From Limnomonas spitsbergensis (Eukaryota; Chlorophyta; Chlorophyceae; Chlamydomonadales), in contig JAYJMM010000104.1 in the NCBI GenBank assembly GCA_037349105.1, positions 592,001 to 656,000 on the forward strand: a stretch of DNA of 64,000 nucleotides, written 5' to 3'. Under the pieces are notes generated by a model. That model was given only the letters and a program-made list of their open reading frames with translations. It was not told the DNA's origin and did not search any database. Below, piece by piece: positions 10,104 to 19,879 of this stretch (within the stretch, counting starts at the first letter, position 1; each line of letters opens with the position of its first letter). Made by a program: the position numbers and the translations under genes.

Positions 10104-12797
10104 CTAACTAATTTGCTGGTCCGCTGACTCAGCAATGAAGGGGATTCTGCCGTACTGCCCGATCAAGGAGTTGAACATGCCGTACACGACCCACATCGTG
10201 ATGAAGATCCAAATGAAGCTCTGTGAGTTTGCATACAGCTGCACACCCCAGCCGCTCGTGGGTGGGCTGATGACACTGCGCCAGGAATCCGAAGTTGATT
10301 TCAGATCAATTTGAATTCAAAACAAATGCGAGTTGTAATGTATGAACCTGCCACACAAGATCCCCCGCCCCCGGAGTTGCCTGGACAGCAGTCAGCCTAC
10401 ACTGAAGAGGCCACTCTGACGGAAGCGTGCCATGAAACCCCTTCCATGCTGCCAGTGGATTTAAGCTAAGAATGGTGAAACAGTGAACAGAACAAACAGC
10501 CTTGCATGGTAGATAGGTGCACTTGACCCACTTTTCCATTAGTCGGGGGAGGATGAGCCCGATGTCCAGCAGCAGGGCCTGCATGCCATTAAATCTGAAA
10601 AAACATGCACCAATTTAGCAGCGAATAATGTTCACATCTATCGGTGCATCATTTTCAACAGAGGGTTTCCAAACATTTCCCCACTTCCTGTAGGCATGGT
10701 CAGTGTTTAGGAGCAAGGGTTTCATTTTGCATTTGCGGCCCTATGAATTCAGCTCCTCACACCTACCTCCAAATGCCTCGCTGTGCCCTTAGTGCCCCCT
10801 CCCACAAACTCCATGACATGCGTGCAATCCCTGCATTCCCCTAAAAGGCCTCAGCATTTGCAACAACACCCTCCTATGCCTCTCCTGTCACTCTCCATGG
10901 CGTGAGCTCCACAAGCAGAGTGGGGCTGAGAAGCCCCTTGGGGCCATGAACTAGTTCATTTTCTAGTCAAGTTCTTTTTTATTTGAGCAGGCAGGGCTTT
11001 ATTGGCCATGCATATGCGTTCCTACCGTACAAAGCGGCTGAGGTTTTTGTTGTTAATGACGCCGAGGTAGAGGCCGAAGAACGCAATCAGGCTCGCAAAT
11101 GGCATACTGCTGTATGATATGATGGCTGCAGAGGGGAGAGATGAAGAAATGCATCGTGTTAGACATCAAATGATTTGAACCACAGTGACCATGGCAAGCC
11201 CAGGAGAAGCCTAGATTTCACATAACTAATGTTGGATTCGACTGGAAGCAATTTGGGTTGCACAACAAAAATCGATCCTTAGGCGCAAATGAGAGTGTCA
11301 CCGAATTCATTCAGTCCAACACCGACCCTCCCCTCCCCTCCCCTCCCCTCACTTCTCCTGTCCGCCTGACAATGGTGGATGGCAAAGGTTGTGGGCGCAT
11401 CATTCAAGTTACTGGGATTGGTGCATGGGAGTGGTGCATTGTTGTGCACGTATACAGGGTCGTAAGGTTCTGGGCTGGCTTGCTGGACATATCCAAAGTC
11501 ACTGAAGCCCCTTCCCAATGTGAACCCACAATACACCCTAGACTGAGGTTGGCTATTGGTTGCCCGAAGTCCACAAGTCTTCCCTGTCCCAGTATGAAGG
11601 TGAAGATTGGCTGTATAGCTACCTGACATCTCGGTAAATCCCCTTGACATTCTCATTCAATCCAGACCCATATGTGGTATGTCCTTTAGCCTCAGCGCAC
11701 CCGTCCAGCACCCTAGCTCTCACCTGGCATCACGGGTTGCAACGCCATTCGGACCATAGGCACGGTTGAGTACAGGAAGCGAGCGTACACAAAGGCATTC
11801 ATGAAGGGAAGGATATAGGGCAAAGCTCCCAGAATCCTGTACAGAAAGGTCAGTCGTTAGTGGTGGGAGCAATGTGGGGGGCACATACGGGCAGTGCAAG
11901 ACATCTAAAGCTCTTGATTCATGTGCGCAACGCAAGATTTCCGGTTAATTGCCTAGATGATGAAGAAAGCTAGTTACGCCCCGCAGAGGCATGAAGGTCA
12001 AGGAGAGAGTGCCACATGGTCCGAGGCTGCGTCTGCGCCGTTCCCAGGAGCTGCCCACGAGGAATGGTTGTCAAGGCTGTTAATCAGGGTTGGCAGCATG
12101 AACCTCCAGCCCCAGCTGCATTCCAGCCCAAATTGGTCCATTGTAGGTCCCATGCGACCGTTTAGCCACCATGCCAAGGGTCCATGTCCCCATCCTGTGG
12201 CCCCTAGCACCCTATCTGTGGCCCTCCCTCCATCCGTGTATGGTATGAAGGAGTAATCTGGAAAGAAGCACAGGACGTGGTCGAAGCGTCGCTCCTTTCA
12301 ACATCGTGATACCCCTTAATGAAGTGTCTTTACTGGTGGTTTCAGCCGCGTCCTGTGCTTCCTTGCATCATCTGACATGAAGAGTGCTCCGTGCATCAAA
12401 ATCTAACCCCTGGCATGTTGATAGTTCCATGCAGCACCTACCTGTCCGTGATCTCGGGACTACTGCGGTAAGAACCTGAGAGGAGCAGGGGTAACCAGTA
12501 TTGTATCATTTCATCAGTGGGGCAACGTGTTATGTAGGCAGCTGGGCAGCAAGTTACGCATCGTTTGCATGACTGAGCCCAGTGACTACCTAGCAGAGCA
12601 ACGATGGCAAAACACAGAAATGGAGACAAAGACGCGGCTCCCAAGAAGGGAAATGCCTAAGGGGTTTTATTTATGCTATTATTGAAGGCATGAGGATGAC
12701 AATCTGTTATACTTGCCTGATCGAGCTTGCACCTGGACCACCCGCGTTCGGCTCATTGCAGCCGTGGACGCCGTCCGGCTAGCCCTCGTGCTGGAGC
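10104..12797 (-). CDS. TIC20: Tic20-family plastid inner-envelope import channel, 5' end unresolved
   Basis: Minus-strand exons in coding order: 12797-12717, 12475-12442, 11836-11724, 11125-11026, 10594-10528, 10220-10104 (stop TAG at 10106-10104). Phases agree throughout. Four hydrophobic segments match the family: ILGALPYILPFMNAF, MPFASLIAFFGLYLGVI, MQALLLDIGLILPRL and IFITMWVVYGMFNSLIG. The segment FGLYLGVINNKNLSRF and the ending GRIPFIAESADQQIS are typical of Tic20/Ycf60 proteins, which form part of the protein-conducting channel in the inner chloroplast envelope. The first recognised exon is rich in Ser, Thr, Arg and Ala, ending VVQVQARSG, as expected of a transit peptide. It joins the next exon through a GC donor (AG|GCAAGT). 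The initiating exon was not found; it must lie above 12797. The gene is head-to-head with IFT22. Confidence 0.88.
11960..12048. repeat. SINE-like short element (family S2), copy 1
   Basis: Starts with an A-rich GATGAAGAAAG stretch, followed by TTACGCCCCGCAGAGGC and a GTGCCACATGG...GAGGCTGCGTC part. It is a diverged partner of 37525-37603. It lies in intron 2 (as recognised) of the minus-strand TIC20 gene. Confidence 0.55.
12262..12364. repeat. Small inverted-repeat element (MITE-like hairpin)
   Basis: GAAGCACAGGACG at 12265-12277 is the exact reverse complement of CGTCCTGTGCTTC at 12349-12361, with about 70 bases between. The interior resembles 50602-50655 (a GAAGCGTC...CATCG...AATGAAGTG pattern), which suggests a mobile or dispersed family rather than a chance hairpin. 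It lies inside the TIC20 gene. Confidence 0.5.
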
Positions 12798-13567
12798 CTG
12801 TAGATGTGTCAGTGCATTGCAGGCAGATCGAAAGGTGAGTTCAACTGGCCATCTCATGTGGCTGGCGTCTGTGCTATAGCTGCAACCAATTACCAAATGG
12901 ATTACGGGCATGCTGAAATCCAGATCAGGGATCCCGTAAGTGTGCATGATTCATAATTGCATGCAATCTATTCTGCAGGAACAAGCCTCGTGTATCTTTC
13001 ACTCTTTCAGTGGTCCAAAATGTAAGTATGCACCTCTCGGGACATAAGAGTGTAGGGAGATGCTGTGCAAGACATGGTTTTAGGCCTCACATATCGTTTT
13101 ATGGCGCTGGGGCGGCACGGGAGCCATGCAGCATGGCATGCATATTGCAAGACAACTGCACAGAGCCCAAAAGTTTTAAACGGCAGTGGGAATGAAGTTC
13201 ATGTGGCTGATAGTCAGCACATGTATCAGTGCTGTGGCGAACTGCGGGGTAATACCGGGAAAATACTGCTTCTGACTCATACATGCGAGGGAATGCCTGG
13301 ATTGCATGATGCACGCTGCTTCTCACATGCGTAGCCTCCCACAGCTCCATGCTTCCTCAGCGGATTCACCCTTATTGAGCCAGGTAGGGGATGCGATCGG
13401 CCAATGTTGGACGGGACGCTGGATTGTGACAGAGACCGGGCATTGAGTGCCGTTCTTTGCATTTTAAACTTATTTTGGGATTTGTCCAGGTGGTAGCATG
13501 TATAGTTGGCGATGACGATGGCGATGGCGTCAACATCGGGCGTGAAGTTGGCGCTCGGCTCCATTAG
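12762..13567 (+). CDS. Unrecognised candidate gene fragment, plus strand
   Basis: Four possible exons join in phase: 12762-12834, 12979-13021, 13345-13383, 13490-13567 (stop TAG at 13565-13567). The first two have strong splice sites (AAAG|GTGAGT, TTCTGCAG, AAAT|GTAAGT) and encode VDAVRLALVLEPVDVSVHCR then NKPRVSFTLSVVQN, which reads like a structured protein; the last two are weaker and encode LHASSADSPLLSQ and VVACIVGDDDGDG. No start or upstream exon was found. A faint resemblance to clamp proteins such as HUS1 is not enough to name it. The first exon overlaps, in antisense, the transit-peptide exon of TIC20 at 12717-12797, so one of the two readings may be wrong there. Confidence 0.25.
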
Positions 13568-13784
13568 CGTTCACACAAACGAGCAAACAAACGATGCCGT
13601 ACAGGGTCAGTCACGGGGCCCCGCGTCCCATGAAAACTGTATGCTCCTCTCTAACCATCACCTTTACATTATAATTGCTGTATCGCTTGGTATTTTATTC
13701 CCTAGTGCGCCTTTCCGACACATAAAACCTCTTCCTTGTATACTCCTGGTCTACCTGTCACACCTCTTGACAGCGGAGCGCGGC

Positions 13785-16488
13785 ATGAACGACGTCGCCC
13801 TCACTTTGAAGATTTGCGTAGTGGGGCCTTGCAGGAGTGGCAAGACGCTCTTATGTCGAGCTCTGGCTGAACAGCCGGTCATCCAGGGGGACTACAGCGC
13901 AACAGCAGCAGTCAGGTATGAGGATGAAGGCAGGGTGTGATGAGGGCTTCTGATGAAGTGGACAGGACGGGTAAGGTGAAGATTTAATCCTTCCTAACAT
14001 ACGAGGGTGGCCCCTTGCCTGCATGCCAGCCTGCATGGTGGCGAGCAGCTGAAGGCCGCAACGGGGGGAATGTCATGCCAAAAACCTGTAATGCATTGTC
14101 ATGCATGCCGTGCGTGGCATCCTGACCGATTAAATTTACCTGGCATCTGTGAATTAAAATGGGCATGATTTAGGATAAAACATTGCACAAAGCACCCTTC
14201 CCGCTTGCATGCCCCTCTCTTCCATCTCAACATTTAACCGAGTTCCCCCCGCAATTAGACTTTGAAACAAAATACACTACATCCAATAAATGTCGACAGC
14301 TTGGATAATTATTCTGGATTCCACGATGTAGAATTCAAGAGTTCTCCCGGACGCTTGGTGTGGACCGTGTGAAGATCCAGCTATGGGACTGCTCAGGCAG
14401 CATGCAGTATCAGCCTTTCTGGACTGTGTTAGCAAAGGTGGGCCAGATGCAACTCTCAAGCAGTTGTGATTTATCAGGGCTGGATTTTTTGAGGCTTAAG
14501 GTGACATATTTATAGATTATGAGCCGAGTTTCAACAGCTGGGTGTCCTGGCCCATCGGAGTTCTTTGAGAGGAAAGAAGAGTCACTAAATAGAGTCAGCC
14601 CTTGATAGCATGTATCCCATGTGACTAGTGATACCGTTGGATGTGTTTATACTGAGCTGAATCTGGACAACATGGGCCGAACCTTCTAGGCTTGAATCCC
14701 GCTAACTGTCGCCGGGTCATCCATTAGGAGCCTACAAAACCTTGGCTGAAATAATGGGGTGCTCCTTGGATAGTCTATAACCTCTCCTGCATTATGTGAC
14801 TAAAATCTTTATTCGGAAATGTATTTCACCACAGGATATTGACGGGGTCCTGATGGTGATCGACCCCTCTCAGCCGGATCAGGAGCGGGAACTGGAGCAG
14901 TTTTACATGTAGGTCCCATCTTGGGCCTTTACATGCAAATGTTGGGATGGTATTGAAGAAATGAGATGTGCAAAATGTTTCAGTGTGCCAGACGATCCAG
15001 CTACTGATTTCTGTAAGGGTATAGATGCAGCGCATGGGCTGGGTGGTTACTCTTACACTCGACCTTCTGGAATTTCTGGGCACGGGCTGTATTCAGCTTC
15101 CCCTGATTTCCACAAAGCCTAGCTGTCAATTGGCTAGTTGGGTTCCATCTCATGGCATGCTGACCATGCTACTACACCTCAGCTGTATGCAGTGTGCACG
15201 CTGTTAACAGAAGCACTGTATTTAGCTTGGCTGTCGGATCGGTTCACACTTCCGTTATGACAAGCAGAAAGGCTCACTTTGGGTATGGTATCCTGATCAT
15301 TGTGTTTATCCCTTTGGTTCAGTTTCCTTCTTTCATAGAATTACAGCTCTATCCACATGTCTCCTCAAGGGTCACGCAAGGGCCTCCGAAGGGAGCTGTG
15401 AGGCCTTGTCAAGATCCCAGCGTGTTGAAGCTGCCGTGTCAATAACCACAACATCAATGCATGCCTGGCTTTCTTGCAGGAATTTCGCTCAACCCAACGG
15501 CCTGACCATCAAGCAATGTCTGGTCCTGGGGTTACAAGTCGTTAAGGAGGGTGGACTAGGAGGATGGCAAGGTGCGGCATGGGTGCACAAATAAATAAAT
15601 ACGCAAACAAGTGCGGGGATTAAGGAAGCCACCCATTTTGGCCGAAGCATGGGACATGGCTACCTTGCATATACAGGGTATGCTAGGCTGACAAAAAACA
15701 ATTGTTTCTGAACCCTGCAGTTCACTGAAACCATAATCTGACATTGGATGTGAGTCAGTGACCATGTGACGAACGTGCGCCTAGAGTGCCATTGAGCGCC
15801 CCAGGTCACTTAGCAACTGGAAGGCCAAAGGATGCTTCTGGTATTTATCGCATCCTTTTTCAATGTGAAGGCAACTCGTATCTCTATCTCTCTGGTGAGG
15901 GTGAACCTAGCTCATCTATATGAGGAAGGCGTATGATACGTTCAACCGGAGATGTGTAACACACACACCTTTCACATGTATACGAATGTTTGGAGGGTCG
16001 GGGTTTTAGATATCGTCTTAACCCTAACCTGTTCACAGGTATACAGGGGAAGCTGAATAAGCTGACATCAGGCTACGTGGCAATCAACCCAGCTTCAGTG
16101 CAAGGAGGGGTGCAGGTGCGCCCATGCCCCACGCATGCTCCTACCGAAATATGGATGCCATGAAGGCACATGTCTGCCTGGGCGTTGTAGCGATTTGCGG
16201 AAGGGCGCCCTCCTCATGACCCATGCTTCAGCCTACTGGCATGGCATCCACCATGCATCATATTCTCTGAACGTTCTGTGGAATGGATCAGGTGTGTGCT
16301 CATGCTGCTTGATATTTATGAGCACACACCTGATGTGGGATGTTTTTATGAATGCGTACATGCTGTTCGCTCTGCAGGAGGCGTATCAGTACCTGGATGG
16401 GCTCCTCTCAGGCTGCCTGTCGCACAAGAAGGATGTGATGGAGAGCTCGGTTGTGGATGAGGGGCAGCAGGAGCATGACCAACATTAG
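13785..16488 (+). CDS. IFT22: IFT22 / RABL5-like small GTPase of intraflagellar transport
   Basis: Six exons join without a phase break into 189 aa: 13785-13915, 14332-14437, 14835-14908, 15480-15550, 16039-16115, 16378-16488. The size is close to animal RABL5 (about 185 aa). The N-terminus KICVVGPCRSGKTLL has the P-loop GPCRSGKT at residues 14-21. Exon 2 gives IQEFSRTLGVDRV and the switch-II-like WDCSG at residues 62-66. Later segments are GVLMVIDPSQPDQERELEQF and QCLVLGLQVVKEG. IFT22 is an atypical Rab-like subunit of the IFT-B complex that moves cargo along flagella. The canonical NKxD guanine-specificity motif is not seen, which is also a feature of this family. The ATG at 13785 is chosen because it puts the P-loop at the expected distance. 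The C-terminal tail is acidic and divergent. Head-to-head with TIC20. Confidence 0.88.
15585..15666 (-). repeat. SINE-like short element (family S1)
   Basis: On the minus strand it begins GGTAGCCATGTCCCATGCTT, continues with a GGTGGCTTCCTTAATCC core and ends in (TTTA)n. The head resembles a tRNA A-box region and the tail is a simple repeat, as in SINEs. It lies in intron 4 of IFT22. Related copies are at 27450, 34438, 47384 and 54338. Confidence 0.6.
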
Positions 16489-16984
16489 AAACGGGTCATG
16501 TGAAATGCAACAGTACCACAGGGGTGTGTACCTGTATGATAATAAGGAGTAAGAATCACAGATGATGGTACAGAGCTGCCAGCACGGCTGGGATAAATCA
16601 AATCGGGCGGCTGTTTCATCTTGATAACAATTACAGGTGTCCCAGATGGTCCACTACTGGGTAACACGTAAACGAACTGGGTAAAAGTGGTCCTTAATGT
16701 TTGAGGGCCTAATGCACTCATGTACTCCTGCAATTGGCTGGCTGTATTGGTTGCGAAGGAAATGCAGTGACTCATTCAGTACACTGTCAATAGGAATATG
16801 TCACGACCAGCACCAGATGGCAAAGCTACAACATGCTCAAGTTCAATGACATAACACCTCTGGGCCATCCTAACAAAACTCGGCCATGTGGGTGCCTGAC
16901 TGTCGGATGGGGAGGAAAATACATTTAAGGCTAGTAGGCTTATTACAGGAGAAAGGAAATAAACAGACATGCTCAAGATATTTA

Positions 16985-17235
16985 CTGTTACCAGTTTCGC
17001 TTTGCAGTCTTGCCCGGAACACGTGAAGTTTTTACAGTCCAGCGGGGCATCACATGTGTTGCATGGGACTTGTGCCCATAAACCGGTACAGGCACTAAAA
17101 TGACTAAATACGCTAGGACAGCGAGCGAAAACCAGTGACCCCCTCGGCACCCCCCTGGGCAAGCAACCAACACACAACCACCGAGCAGTAGCGCGGGTAT
17201 GAACCCTGTAGTACAGACGTGCCAGCTCCTGAATC
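16985..17235. repeat. Dispersed repeat family R2, copy 1
   Basis: Shares long blocks with 17552-17757: AAGTTTTTACAGT, then ATACGCTAGGACAGCGAGCG with AAAACCAGTGACC following, then ACACAACCACC and GGTATGAACC-like ends. On the minus strand the end GGGTTCATACCC resembles a tRNA B box (GGTTCRANYCC), so the family may be a tRNA-derived SINE in minus orientation. A short fragment of the same family lies near 2630-2665. Confidence 0.7.
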
Positions 17236-17551
17236 CCAGCCCTGTGCTTCAAAGATATTGATGGTGCTTATTGAATCTGTGGTGTGAAAAAGTCATAGCG
17301 TGGCATCAGGGTTGTGTGCAACTAAAACAGGGGATAACACACTAGGACAAGACCAACTCTTGGGCTCCCTATCAGCGAACAATCATGCTGTAGCGTATGA
17401 GTGAGCCCCATGTTCAGCAGTGATTATGCAAGTGTCTCGCTCTGGAGGTTTGAACTCATGAAAACCCAGCACATGCCTCAATGTTTGTAAACCAGCCATG
17501 AGGTTTGCTGGGACGACATTGTACCCCAGGCGGAATGACGGATATGAAGTG

Positions 17552-17757
17552 TTGTTAAGTTTTTACAGTACAACAGAGCATCAATTTTGATGCATGGGGC
17601 ATGTATAAACTGGTACAGCTGTATACCGAAAATACGCTAGGACAGCGAGCGAAAACCAGTGACCCTCCTGGGCTAGCAACTAAGACACAACCACCTGGCA
17701 GTAGCTTGGGAATGAACCGCGTAGTGCAGAAGATACCGTAAGCCCCAGCCATAAAAC
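17552..17757. repeat. Dispersed repeat family R2, copy 2
   Basis: Second copy in the same orientation, about 320 bases after copy 1 ends, with an internal deletion in the GTGACC...CTGGGC region. The core ATACGCTAGGACAGCGAGCG is identical in both. Confidence 0.7.
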
Positions 17758-18601
17758 ATGACGTGGGTGCAAAATAATTCGGTTAAACACCATCTAGAAA
17801 AAATGAGAATATATAAGTATTTGAGTGTAAACCTGAAAAAAAATCAGTGTGAAACTGTGTGACGCGTATCTTCGAGTGAGTAAGAGGATGGTGGCCTATG
17901 CTGATATGCAACTATTCTGCACCCTGTCGGCACCTCTTCAATCCAGCCCCCCCCTCAATACTCAAACTCATCCGACAATCCTGATGCAGCATGAGCGGTC
18001 ATGCAGTCGTGCAGCCCTGTTTAATTTAGAGTGACTCAGCATCACATCGGCGACAACCCAGCCTGCGTCCGACAGGGCTTGGCGGAGCAATACCTGTTGC
18101 TTGCTTGCTTGGGTCACCAGCCGTAGGAAGGTCAAGGTTTGGCCAATCAGCTCAGCCGTGGCAATTCCGCAGCCCCAGAAGTTGCTCTGGAGCGCAAGGT
18201 TCTAGGACACACCATCATGCAGCTATGGGGCCTGGTACATCCTGGTGGGCGATATGCCATCAAGCAAAGGAATTGGGCATACTGGTATGCATTACCTGGG
18301 CAGTGGGCTCTGCAATATGCTTACATTGGGGTTGAGTGCGAGGCGCCGGAGAACAAAATGAAATGAAGAAAACGCCGACGCGGCGTGGATTTGGGGAAGA
18401 ACTGATTGATGGGATCCCCAAGCCCCAGTCTTCACATGCCCTTTGAAGGTATTATGAAGGAACATGTGATGACTGCAGCGGGTCAGTGAGTTGGTACTAC
18501 TTTGGCGAACTATTTCCAAGGAAATAGCGGAGACGAAGGATGGGAGAGATAGAGTGGACAGTGTGAACAGAAGGCTCTTGAAGCAGGGAGGGACATGGAG
18601 G

Positions 18602-18606
18602 GGTGG
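18602..18606. repeat. Target-site duplication, left (GGTGG)
   Basis: GGTGG directly before the left LTR recurs at 24712-24716 directly after the right LTR. A 5-bp duplication is typical of Ty3/gypsy integrases. Confidence 0.9.
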
Positions 18607-19009
18607 TGTAATGGTCATGTAACCAGTACCCCAGAATTACCAGTCGCTGACGCGACCTGCCTTACGTTATCGGCGCTTACGCTCCATACGGAAGTTGCAG
18701 GGTCGCCTGGCAAGCCCAGACCAGAACCCTCACGGGTTAAACCCTGCACCTCCCATATAAGCGAGCTCTGCTAGGCATCGGGAAGTCTCAGACGAGATCA
18801 ATCCATCAGGCTCAATACCTGACTGTCCCACTATCAAATCTCTAGTCTCCAGCAGTCTCCCCTCGTGAGCACCTAGTCCCCCCTCAGTCAACTCTCCGAC
18901 TACTCGTCTACCCTCAACACCGTCCCGGACTCCCCTTCACGTTCCTCTACTAGTGAGTCCCTGTCTAGATATAAGAGTCCTGCCCCCTAGGGCACCTAGG
19001 ACCTCTTCA
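18607..19009 (+). repeat. 5' long terminal repeat
   Basis: 403 bp, TG...CA. A CATATAAG TATA-like box near 18754-18761 marks a likely promoter. The first 20 bases contain TGTAA twice, the motif used for polyadenylation in chlorophytes. It appears identical to the 3' copy. Confidence 0.95.
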
Positions 19010-19010
19010 G

Positions 19011-19024
19011 TGGTTCCAGAGCCT
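19011..19024 (+). other. Candidate primer-binding site
   Basis: TGGTTCCAGAGCCT begins two bases after the LTR with TGG, complementary to the CCA end of a tRNA, and resembles initiator-Met-type sites (TGGTATCAGAGC). The priming tRNA is not identified. Confidence 0.5.
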
Positions 19025-19453
19025 TATCGGTTCGATCCTGTCGCAGTTTCATTGACAGAACCCTGCCGTCGGCTCGAAAGAGTTTTGAGACACGCGCGCT
19101 GGGCAGTCGCGTCCCTTAGACCTATCAGGGTTAAAACTATTCGAATTCCAGTACCGACCCCAGTCCAGTGTCCGGATCAGGGCCAACCCCAGAGCAACTC
19201 GACAGTATTTACTATTGGTCTGACAAGCTCGGCGGAGCCGACGGATTTCCAGCCCTTGTCCCGAGTCCCAGGCACGCACTTGTTGCGTTGACTGAGTCCA
19301 GTAAGTGTCGTAACTTGAGTTGTTCGACTCCGACGGTTTGAATTCCGTACCCTCCAGTCCAGACCAGTCATGAGCTTCCTGATTGCTGAACTTTCGCAGT
19401 AATTCACAATCTAATGGTCGCTAAACGAAACAAATCCAAACGCGCAGTGAACA

Positions 19454-19873
19454 ATGACTAGCGCACGCACGTGTGTCGTACCAGTACCCAGTTCCAGTTA
19501 CCGTCCAGATTCCAAGCCCCATTACCGACCAGTGACCAAGCCCAGCTACCGCCCAGATACCAGACCAGTGCACAAACCAGAGTACCCTGCAAAAACACTA
19601 GATTTCCAGCAGCCGCGACGCGCTCGGCTGGCACACACCGAGTCCGTTCCGAAGAGGAAGAACGAGCCCAGCGCCCAGACCAGCTCCGGCAAGGAGGTCA
19701 AGAACTTCAAGACCCCGTTCGAGTCCTGCCCGTACTACAAGTACGTGGGTGCACTGAGCATCGCTGCCAAGCAGTCATTGAACGAGTACAACCTGTGCTG
19801 GTACTGCCGGGCAGGTTGCCACCAAGCCAAGAACTGCCCTGAAAAGAAGGAAAACAAGCCTCCTTCCCAGTAG
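19454..19873 (+). CDS. gag: Short Gag (nucleocapsid-type, CCHC zinc knuckle)
   Basis: 139 codons from ATG; an in-frame TGA lies two codons upstream, so the frame cannot extend further. The N-terminal part is basic and Pro-rich with repeated YRP/KP motifs around residues 15-45. A zinc knuckle CWYCRAGCHQAKNC (C-x2-C-x4-H-x4-C) lies near the C-terminus. Gag proteins of this class are usually about 250-400 aa with a capsid domain before the knuckle; none is recognisable here. The stop is TAG at 19871-19873 and the Pol frame continues in the same register, so Gag-Pol could be made by readthrough. Confidence 0.85.
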   Translation: MTSARTCVVPVPSSSYRPDSKPHYRPVTKPSYRPDTRPVHKPEYPAKTLDFQQPRRARLAHTESVPKRKNEPSAQTSSGKEVKNFKTPFESCPYYKYVGALSIAAKQSLNEYNLCWYCRAGCHQAKNCPEKKENKPPSQ

Positions 19874-19879
19874 GAATTT

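Larger units (their letters stand above)
16489..18606. other. Repeat-bearing intergenic region left of the retrotransposon
   Basis: About 2.1 kb without a supported gene. It contains two copies of a roughly 200-bp dispersed repeat (16985-17235 and 17552-17757). A stretch at 18085-18165 resembles 34885-34965. An open frame at 18139-18366 (75 codons) ends just before a GAAGAAAACGCC short-element fragment at 18364; I could not place it in any family. Confidence 0.5.

Noticed and set aside
12438..12644. Alternative TIC20 start at 12644 with a signal-like N-terminus
   Set aside because: The frame runs through a good pyrimidine tract and AG acceptor at 12476, and lacks transit-peptide composition; the exon at 12717-12797 fits better.
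13506..13940. 144-codon frame extending IFT22 upstream
   Set aside because: The upstream sequence has no match to the family, and the ATG at 13785 places the P-loop at the usual distance from the N-terminus.
18139..18366. 75-codon frame left of the retrotransposon
   Set aside because: No family recognised, overlaps a repeat-like segment and a short-element fragment.
18953..19291. 112-codon frame overlapping the left LTR as an extra Gag part
   Set aside because: Starts inside the LTR, is out of frame with Gag, and has no Gag-like features.
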